A stretch of 49,190 bases of DNA. It comes from Treponema sp. GTDB lineage: Bacteria; Spirochaetota; Spirochaetia; Treponematales; Treponemataceae. Below the pieces are notes generated by a model. That model searched no databases. It was not told the DNA's origin and saw only the letters and a list, made by a program, of their open reading frames with translations. The stretch spans positions 1-49,190 of the forward strand of contig JAEEYO010000038.1 in assembly GCA_016288205.1 (NCBI GenBank), written 5' to 3'. The stretch's first letter is position 1. Every line of letters begins with the position of its first letter. Of this stretch, positions 43,808 through 49,190 are shown in pieces. Both the position numbers and the translations under genes were made by a program.

Positions 43808-44827
43808 TTAAGCTTCCACTTCCCCGAACGGCGTGTCGTGCAGAATCAGGAAGCGGCTGGCATAATGGGTGAAATAATCATCCTCGGTCATAAGGTAGGT
43901 CTTGATGTTGCGCCTTGTAGTGTCGGCCTCAGTGACCTTTCCGTTCTTAAGGACGACCTTCGAGTTATACTCGCGGATTCCGGTCATCTTGTTTCCACGC
44001 GGATAGATTTCCTTCTCCATGTCATCATCCCAGGCAAGCTCGTCGTCAAAGTTCTCGCTGAAGAAACAGTTCACCACGGCAATGGAGTCCCATCCCTTCA
44101 AGGAGTCTGCGCTGCCCTTTCCGTCCGTCCGGCAAAGGAAAATCCTGTTTTTCTTACGCTTTTCGCCCGTGAACCGGCAGTTCATGAACACAAACCCGGA
44201 TTTCTCCGCAAGAGCCTGACTCTTGACCGCATATCCGGGGAAGTCACCGCGGTTGTCCTCACGCAGATTGATCTCACATTCCTCGAAAAAAGCCGTGGAC
44301 ACATCGCCGTAGATAAAATCCACGTCGCCCGAAATGAAGCTGTCCTTGAACCAGGAGACTCCCTTGAGACAGAGAGTGTTCTGTCTTCCCTCGATGCGCA
44401 CTCCGTCGGCAAAAAGAGTTCCGTTGGTGCTGGACCAGACAAGAGCCTCGGCGGAATCAGCGGGATTGAAAACAGCCTCCACATCCGGAGACTTGTTGTG
44501 AAGATTTACGATTGAAATATTCTTGATTTTTACGTTCGTAGTATTGGGACCAAGCACAAAAACAGCCCTGTTCTCAGCTCCGTGATGGAAAGACTCGCAG
44601 TTGTCAGCCTGAATAACACAGTCGGAAGCCTTAGTTCCGGGCACGCTTTCCAAAAACAAGGGGTTGGGCAGATTGTACCTCACCAGCTCGCGGTAAATTC
44701 CGGGACCCAGGGTAAGGTGTATGGGACTTGTGCGGGCAACCGAGCCGGAAGTAATCATTTCCTTGATTTTCTTGATGGCCGTATTGATTGCCGCAGGAGA
44801 TTTTGCTTGTACACTCAACTCTAACAT
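43808..44827 (-). CDS. pectinesterase-family protein, probably cytoplasmic
   Basis: Protein of 339 residues. Right-handed beta-helix of the CE8 family: LGPGIYRELV (GxYxE motif), IKNISIVN, the nucleophile region GDVDFIYGDVSTAFFE and Arg in IFLCRTDGKG. The motif usually QDT reads RQNTLCLKG, so the expected general acid/base Asp is Asn. There is no signal peptide, so it would act on imported oligogalacturonides rather than polymer. No Shine-Dalgarno precedes the ATG; a strong promoter ends 7 nt before it. Confidence 0.82.
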   Translation of the reverse strand: MLELSVQAKSPAAINTAIKKIKEMITSGSVARTSPIHLTLGPGIYRELVRYNLPNPLFLESVPGTKASDCVIQADNCESFHHGAENRAVFVLGPNTTNVKIKNISIVNLHNKSPDVEAVFNPADSAEALVWSSTNGTLFADGVRIEGRQNTLCLKGVSWFKDSFISGDVDFIYGDVSTAFFEECEINLREDNRGDFPGYAVKSQALAEKSGFVFMNCRFTGEKRKKNRIFLCRTDGKGSADSLKGWDSIAVVNCFFSENFDDELAWDDDMEKEIYPRGNKMTGIREYNSKVVLKNGKVTEADTTRRNIKTYLMTEDDYFTHYASRFLILHDTPFGEVEA

Positions 44828-44834
44828 GGCGGGT

Positions 44835-44863
44835 ATTATATCACATCCGGGATTTTTAATCAA
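44835..44863 (-). promoter_or_regulatory. leaderless promoter of the pectinesterase gene
   Basis: Minus strand TTGATT (44858-44863), 17 bp, TATAAT (44835-44840), then 7 nt to ATG (44827-44825). The transcript should begin at or next to the start codon. Confidence 0.65.
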
Positions 44864-44903
44864 GAATGCGACTTTGAATTTGTTTGAATTTTAAGGAAGA
44901 TTT

Positions 44904-44932
44904 TTGACGCGGAATCCCTGAGACGCTATTGA
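44904..44932 (+). promoter_or_regulatory. promoter of the phospholipid operon
   Basis: TTGACG (44904-44909), 17 bp, TATTGA (44927-44932). A start near 44939 gives a ~30-nt leader to the ATG at 44969. Confidence 0.45.
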
Positions 44933-44968
44933 AAAAAACACATACAAATGATACACTTCAAAAGGTTT

Positions 44969-46018
44969 ATGGCAGAGAAAAAAAAGCTTAGCGAAAGAAC
45001 AAAAAAGACATTTTGGGCTATATTCTCACTGGTTTTGGCCGGTCTCACAATCTGGGCCGTTTTAAAACAAAGCCAAGGGGTCTCCTTGTCTGATTTGATC
45101 CATGTGGCTGCCAGCGCAAATAAATTCTATATTATTGCGAGCGTCACATGCGCGGCTCTGTTCGTCTGGTTCGAGGGAAGGGCAATCCGCTCCATACTCA
45201 AGGGGGCCGGTTACAAGTGCAAGAGAAGACAATGCCTTATCTACAGCACTTCGGACATATATTTTTCCGCCATTACGCCGTCCGCCACGGGAGGTCAGCC
45301 TGCGAGCGCGTATTTTATGATGAGGGACGGAATTCCAGCCGGAGTAGTCACAGCGACCCTTATCCTGAACCTGATGATGTACACCGTGTCCATCGTCGCT
45401 CTGGGGATAATCGCCGTGTGCATGAGCCCGATGTCCTTTTTTGAGTTCAGTCTCCCCTCAAAGATACTGATTCTTGCGGGACTCACGGTTCTTACGGTTC
45501 TTGCGTTTCTTTTTCTGTCCATACTGAAGAAGGGCGACTGGATATTCGACGTGGCAGCGAAGGCCATAGGATTTTTGGGACGCAAGGGCATCCTTCACAA
45601 TCTGGACGGCAAGCTGGCAAAGGTCGAGAAGATAAGGGCGGATTACAGAAGCTGCTCGGAGCTGATTGCGGGAAGGAGCTCGGTGCTCGTAAAATCCTTC
45701 GTGTGGAATTTTCTGCAAAGGACATCGCAGATCATAGTTCCGGTACTGCTGTATCTGTCGCAGGGAAAACCGCTGGGCAACGCACCCGCCCTTTTCGTAA
45801 AGCAGTGCCTTGTCACCATAGGATTCAATTTCGTCCCGATTCCCGGAGCGATGGGAGTGGCGGATTATCTTATGCTGGACGGATTCACAGCCATAACAGG
45901 CAGGGAAGCCGCATTTGAGCTTGAGATGCTGAGCAGGGCGATTACCTTCTATATATGTGTGGCAGTAAGCGGCATAATTACCCTCGCAGGGTATCTGATT
46001 AAAAGGAGAAAAAAATGA
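44969..46018 (+). CDS. flippase-like LPG-synthase TM-domain protein
   Basis: Protein of 349 residues (from 44969, after AAAAGG; ATG at 44948 would add 7 residues). Eight or so membrane helices. The LPG_synthase_TM/UPF0104 signature is seen in FEGRAIRSILKGAG, ITPSATGGQPASAYFMMRDG and the late PIPGAMGVADYLML. No catalytic transferase domain is attached. Such proteins are proposed lipid flippases. It overlaps pssA by 4 nt (ATGA), so it belongs with phosphatidylethanolamine synthesis. Confidence 0.88.
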   Translation: MAEKKKLSERTKKTFWAIFSLVLAGLTIWAVLKQSQGVSLSDLIHVAASANKFYIIASVTCAALFVWFEGRAIRSILKGAGYKCKRRQCLIYSTSDIYFSAITPSATGGQPASAYFMMRDGIPAGVVTATLILNLMMYTVSIVALGIIAVCMSPMSFFEFSLPSKILILAGLTVLTVLAFLFLSILKKGDWIFDVAAKAIGFLGRKGILHNLDGKLAKVEKIRADYRSCSELIAGRSSVLVKSFVWNFLQRTSQIIVPVLLYLSQGKPLGNAPALFVKQCLVTIGFNFVPIPGAMGVADYLMLDGFTAITGREAAFELEMLSRAITFYICVAVSGIITLAGYLIKRRKK

Positions 46019-46713
46019 TTGGCATTTACGATTACACCGTTATCCTTACCTACCTGTCCATGGTCTCTGGCGCGACAGGAATCATCATATCCATGACGGG
46101 CATAGGGCATCCATACCTCGGAATCCTGTTCCTTATGATTTCAGGACTTCTCGACGCCTTTGACGGAAAAGTGGCAAGGTCAAAAAAGAACCGCACGGAT
46201 TTTGAAAAGAATTTCGGCGTGCAGATAGACTCCCTTTCCGACCTCATCTGTTTCGGAGTACTTCCATCCGCAATCGGAATGGCACAGCTTCGCATAAGCG
46301 GAAGATTTACCGAAGTGTCAAAGATGCCGGAAATTTTCACGGGGGACAGAATCTGGGTGATTGTCTCGATGATTGTAATCGCCGTTTTTTACATACTCAC
46401 CGCGCTCATAAGGCTCGCATATTTTAACGTCACGGGTGAGGAGAGAAAGGAAGAGGCATTGAAAACCGGAGTGGAATGTTTTACGGGGCTCCCTGTTACA
46501 TCCGCAGCGCTTGTTTTTCCCGTCGCAATGATTCTGCACTGGTTCGTGAAGTACGACCTCACCTACATCTATTTCGCGGTCATGTTCCTCCTCGGCATCC
46601 TTTTCATCGGCAATTTCAAGATTCCGAAACCGAACAAGGCGGGACTCATCATAATGATTCTGGTCGGCCTGATTGAATTCTCCCTGACGATTTTCATACT
46701 GTCCAAGGCATAA
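46015..46713 (+). CDS. pssA: CDP-alcohol phosphatidyltransferase, probable phosphatidylserine synthase
   Basis: Protein of 232 residues with the CDP-alcohol phosphotransferase motif DAFDGKVAR...QIDSLSD (D-x2-DG-x2-AR ... D-x3-D; the spacing before the second acidic pair is longer than usual because of KKNRTDFEKNFG, common in bacterial PssA). About six to eight helices. It joins serine to CDP-diacylglycerol. AAGGAG precedes the start. The adjacent psd gene makes the serine product the likely one. Confidence 0.9.
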   Translation: MIGIYDYTVILTYLSMVSGATGIIISMTGIGHPYLGILFLMISGLLDAFDGKVARSKKNRTDFEKNFGVQIDSLSDLICFGVLPSAIGMAQLRISGRFTEVSKMPEIFTGDRIWVIVSMIVIAVFYILTALIRLAYFNVTGEERKEEALKTGVECFTGLPVTSAALVFPVAMILHWFVKYDLTYIYFAVMFLLGILFIGNFKIPKPNKAGLIIMILVGLIEFSLTIFILSKA

Positions 46714-47535
46714 ATGGACTCGCTGAATTTTCTGTACAAGACACGCATCGGAAGATTTCTCCTCAGACCCTTGATTTCAAAGCCGGTCTCCGCAATCTCG
46801 GGGTTTTTTCTGGACTCAAGACTCTCCAAAAGCCTCATAAAATCCTTCGTCAAAAAGAACCAGATACGCACGGAGGACTACGAGCTTGAGGGAATCCAGT
46901 GCTTCAACGACTTTTTCTGCCGCAAGATAAAGCCATCCCTCCGCCCGATCAGCACGAGCCAAAATGATTTCATCGCACCCTGCGACGGTCTGCTCACGGT
47001 CCACAAGATTTCAGACGGCATGGTCTTTCACGCGAAACAGAGCACCTTCACCATAGAAAAACTTCTCTGCGACGAAGCCCTTGCCTCGGAGTTCAGCAAC
47101 GGTTACTGCCTCGTTTTCAGACTGTGCGTGAACCACTACCACCGCTACGTTTACGTTGAGTCCGGAAAAAAGAGCCTCAACCGGCACATAAACGGATTCT
47201 ATCATACCGTGCGTCCGATCGCCCTCGGGGAATTTCCTGTGTTCACGGAAAACAGCAGGGAGTACTGCACCATCGACACGGAAAATTTCGGTCTCTGCGT
47301 ACAGGCGGAGATAGGAGCCATGCTTGTGGGACGGATCGTAAACGAGCACATTGAGGAGAGGGACGTAAGCAGGGGAGAGGAAAAAGGTCACTTTGAGTAC
47401 GGCGGCTCCACAATCATAGTGCTGGTCAAAGAAAACGCTCTGACACTCCGGGACGACATAGTTTCCTGCATGGAGAATGGAGAGGAGTTCCCAATAAAAA
47501 TGGGAGAGCCCGTCGGAACAAAAACACAGCCGTAA
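46714..47535 (+). CDS. psd: phosphatidylserine decarboxylase
   Basis: Protein of 273 residues. It decarboxylates phosphatidylserine to phosphatidylethanolamine. Signatures: CFNDFFCRKIKPSLRPI, APCDGLLTV, FRLCVNHYHRYVY, AEIGAMLVGRIVN and the self-cleavage site FEYGGSTIIV (GGST in place of LGST; Ser becomes the pyruvoyl group). The start ATG directly follows the pssA stop (TAAATG). Confidence 0.94.
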   Translation: MDSLNFLYKTRIGRFLLRPLISKPVSAISGFFLDSRLSKSLIKSFVKKNQIRTEDYELEGIQCFNDFFCRKIKPSLRPISTSQNDFIAPCDGLLTVHKISDGMVFHAKQSTFTIEKLLCDEALASEFSNGYCLVFRLCVNHYHRYVYVESGKKSLNRHINGFYHTVRPIALGEFPVFTENSREYCTIDTENFGLCVQAEIGAMLVGRIVNEHIEERDVSRGEEKGHFEYGGSTIIVLVKENALTLRDDIVSCMENGEEFPIKMGEPVGTKTQP

Positions 47536-47556
47536 AACGCAAGCGAGGAACAAATC

Positions 47557-48198
47557 ATGAAAGAGAACAAGAACATTTTTACCCGAATTCTTCCATTATA
47601 TGGATGGATTTCCATACTGCTCATGGCCACGATAAACATAATCACATTCATAGGCACGCGCTTCGTGAACAAGAATTTCACCCACTATGACTTCACGCTT
47701 TCCATTGATTACGCCATTCCCTTCGTCAAGGAATTCATCGTCGTGTACATCATCTTCGCATACCTCCAGTGGGCATACGGATATTTTCTTTCCGCAAGGG
47801 AGGACAAGGCCACATGCATCAGGATATTCAGCTCGGAGATAATCGCGAAACTGATTTGCTTCGTCTGCTTCCTCGTGATTCCGACCACAATGCAGAGAGC
47901 AAATGTGACCGGCAACGATTTTTTCAGCAAGAGCGTCAGGCTCATGTACGGCATAGACTCCGCGGACAATCTTTTTCCGTCAATCCACTGCCTTGAAAGC
48001 TATCTCCTCGCGCGCACCCTTCCCCTTCTGAAAAAGGCTCCCCGCTGGTACAAAGTCATAACATGGCCGGTTTCCATCCTCGTCTTCGCATCCGTACTTT
48101 TCGTAAAGCAGCACGTCATCGTGGACGTTTTTTCCGCCATCGCCGCCGTGGAGATTGGAATCCTCCTTTCCAAAATAATCTTCCGCGAGAAAAAATAA
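47557..48198 (+). CDS. PAP2-family membrane phosphatase
   Basis: Protein of 213 residues with about six membrane helices. PAP2 motifs 2 and 3 are FPSIHCLES and KQHVIVDVFSA (His nucleophile and Asp); motif 1 near the cytoplasmic end of an earlier helix is less clear. Probably dephosphorylates phosphatidate or undecaprenyl pyrophosphate, or acts in lipid exchange. GAGGA lies 6 nt before the ATG. Fourth gene of the phospholipid operon. Confidence 0.85.
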   Translation: MKENKNIFTRILPLYGWISILLMATINIITFIGTRFVNKNFTHYDFTLSIDYAIPFVKEFIVVYIIFAYLQWAYGYFLSAREDKATCIRIFSSEIIAKLICFVCFLVIPTTMQRANVTGNDFFSKSVRLMYGIDSADNLFPSIHCLESYLLARTLPLLKKAPRWYKVITWPVSILVFASVLFVKQHVIVDVFSAIAAVEIGILLSKIIFREKK

Positions 48199-48324
48199 GG
48201 GCAGCTCTCCACTTTCAACTTTCCGCTCGCCAAGCTTTCCACTCGCGCCCTCCCTCTTTATCAAATCCATGTTATATGGTAGAATATCTTCTATATAATC
48301 AACACAAAAAAAGAGGAAAAAATC

Positions 48325-48927
48325 ATGTATATTACCTGTTTGGATTTGGAAGGCGTTCTTGTGCCGGAAATCTGGATTGCATTCGCGGAGGCTTCGGGAA
48401 TCCCTGAGCTCAGGAGAACCACAAGGGACGAGCCCGATTACGACAAGCTGATGAAATGGAGGCTCGGCATTCTGAAGGAGCACGGCCTTGGCCTTAAGGA
48501 GATTCAGGACACCATCGCGAAGATTGATCCCATGCCCGGAGCAAAGGAATTCCTTGACGAGCTCAGGTCAATCGGTCAGGTAATCATAATCAGCGACACA
48601 TTCACACAGTTTGCCTCCCCGCTGATGAAAAAGCTCGGATGGCCCACAATCTTCTGCAACTCGCTTGAGGTCGCGCCCAATGGTGAGATCACCGGGTTCA
48701 AGATGAGATGCCCGCAGTCAAAGCTCACCACGGTAAAGGCGCTCCAGTCCATCGGCTATGAGACAATCGCTTCCGGTGACAGCCACAACGACCTCGCGAT
48801 GATCCGTGCGAGCAAGGCGGGATTTCTTTTCCGGAGCACCGACAAAATCAAGGCGGACAACCCGGACCTTAAGGCGTTCGAGGAATACGGCGAGCTTCTT
48901 GCGGCAATCAAGGAAGCGATGAACTAA
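48325..48927 (+). CDS. thrH: phosphoserine phosphatase / homoserine phosphotransferase ThrH
   Basis: Protein of 200 residues, HAD fold. Motif I is CLDLEGVLVPE (both Asp/Glu of the ThrH type), motif II IISDTFTQF, then KLTTVKALQ (Lys) and GDSHNDLAMI. ThrH can dephosphorylate phosphoserine and transfer the phosphate to homoserine. GAGGA lies 7 nt upstream. A TATAAT at 48294-48299 may be its -10; the 126-bp gap before it also holds imperfect repeats of a CTTTCCACTC-like unit. Confidence 0.93.
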   Translation: MYITCLDLEGVLVPEIWIAFAEASGIPELRRTTRDEPDYDKLMKWRLGILKEHGLGLKEIQDTIAKIDPMPGAKEFLDELRSIGQVIIISDTFTQFASPLMKKLGWPTIFCNSLEVAPNGEITGFKMRCPQSKLTTVKALQSIGYETIASGDSHNDLAMIRASKAGFLFRSTDKIKADNPDLKAFEEYGELLAAIKEAMN

Positions 48928-48980
48928 ATCAAAGATTTCATAAATTCATAGACAAGAGGAAAGAAAGCAGGAGGGAAACA

Positions 48981-49190
48981 TGGCGAATCCAATTTTACCT
49001 TTGTGGGAAAATATTCCGGACGGAGAACCCAGGGTCTTCGGGAACCGAGTTTATATCTACGGGTCGCATGACAGGTTCGGAATAGACAAATTCTGCGACT
49101 TCAAGCTCAAGGCATGGAGCGCGCCGATTGACGACCTTTCCAACTGGACATGCCACGGTCACATCTTCCACACAAGGCCGGATTCTGACC
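48981..49190 (+). CDS. glycoside hydrolase family 43 protein, N-terminal part (runs off window)
   Basis: Partial gene, 70 codons visible. It opens MANPILPLWENIPDGEPRVF then NRVYIYGSHDRFG, and has FCDFKLKAWSAPIDDLSNWT, the standard start of GH43 five-bladed propellers (beta-xylosidase/arabinofuranosidase group). The catalytic base Asp lies in the EPRVFGNRVYIYGSHD block by family pattern. AGGAGG is 6 nt upstream. No signal peptide, so intracellular. Confidence 0.88.

Noticed and set aside
48205..48250. Imperfect CTTTCCACTC-like repeats between the PAP2 and thrH genes
   Set aside because: Only about three degenerate units; too short to call an element, although similar simple repeats occur in other genomes.

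Overview
The window fits a spirochaete of the gut/rumen Treponema type. The evidence is a FliS/FlgN flagellar-chaperone pair behind a near-consensus sigma-28 promoter, a Treponema/Streptococcus-type ECF S component, InlB-repeat/formylglycine-enzyme surface proteins, and pectin/hexuronate catabolism. Assignment is by gene content only. No rRNA, tRNA, CRISPR array, transposase, integrase or reverse transcriptase was recognised.

Region 1 (1-24.9 kb) looks like one large metal (probably iron) regulon. A recurring palindrome, TTAGT-N4-ACTAA, sits at nearly every promoter here, and I found no copy after 24,860. At the flavodoxin gene it is joined by a 19-bp sequence very close to the DtxR/IdeR box. 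At feoA the palindrome fills the 17-bp spacer of a consensus TTGACA/TATAAT promoter. Genes under these sites are: a partial ABC transporter; two paralogous AraC regulators around an RND/MMPL exporter; an MBL-fold hydrolase; a nine-gene operon starting with ferrosome-type genes (small DUF6110-like membrane protein, P1B-type ATPase, HMA-like protein); flavodoxin; enolase; feoA-feoB-feoC-like-HMA; a YbtPQ/IrtAB-like pair of ABC half-transporters; and an ECF S-T-AA transporter. Read together: Fe2+ uptake (Feo), probable chelate or haem uptake (ECF plus ABC pair), iron sparing (flavodoxin) and iron storage or export (ferrosome-like genes).

Region 2 (24.9-39.4 kb) is a hexuronate locus: uxuB, and a LplB/LplC/solute-binding-protein/uxuA operon divergent from a GntR/FCD regulator. 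The two promoters share a TACTAGTAT operator motif. About 7 kb of accessory DNA separates uxuB from uxuA: two tandem SH3 lipoproteins, a secreted formylglycine-enzyme-like protein whose last ~110 bp look like the variable region of a diversity-generating retroelement, two copies of a REP-like repeat, a collapsed VapBC remnant, and a HipA-like kinase fused to a winged helix.

Region 3 (39.4-49.2 kb) is more housekeeping: a YD-repeat secreted protein translationally coupled to ftsH, fliS-flgN, a cytoplasmic pectinesterase-family protein with a leaderless promoter, a phosphatidylethanolamine operon (flippase-like protein, pssA, psd, PAP2), thrH and the start of a GH43 glycosidase. Uronate, pectinesterase and GH43 genes suggest a plant-cell-wall diet.
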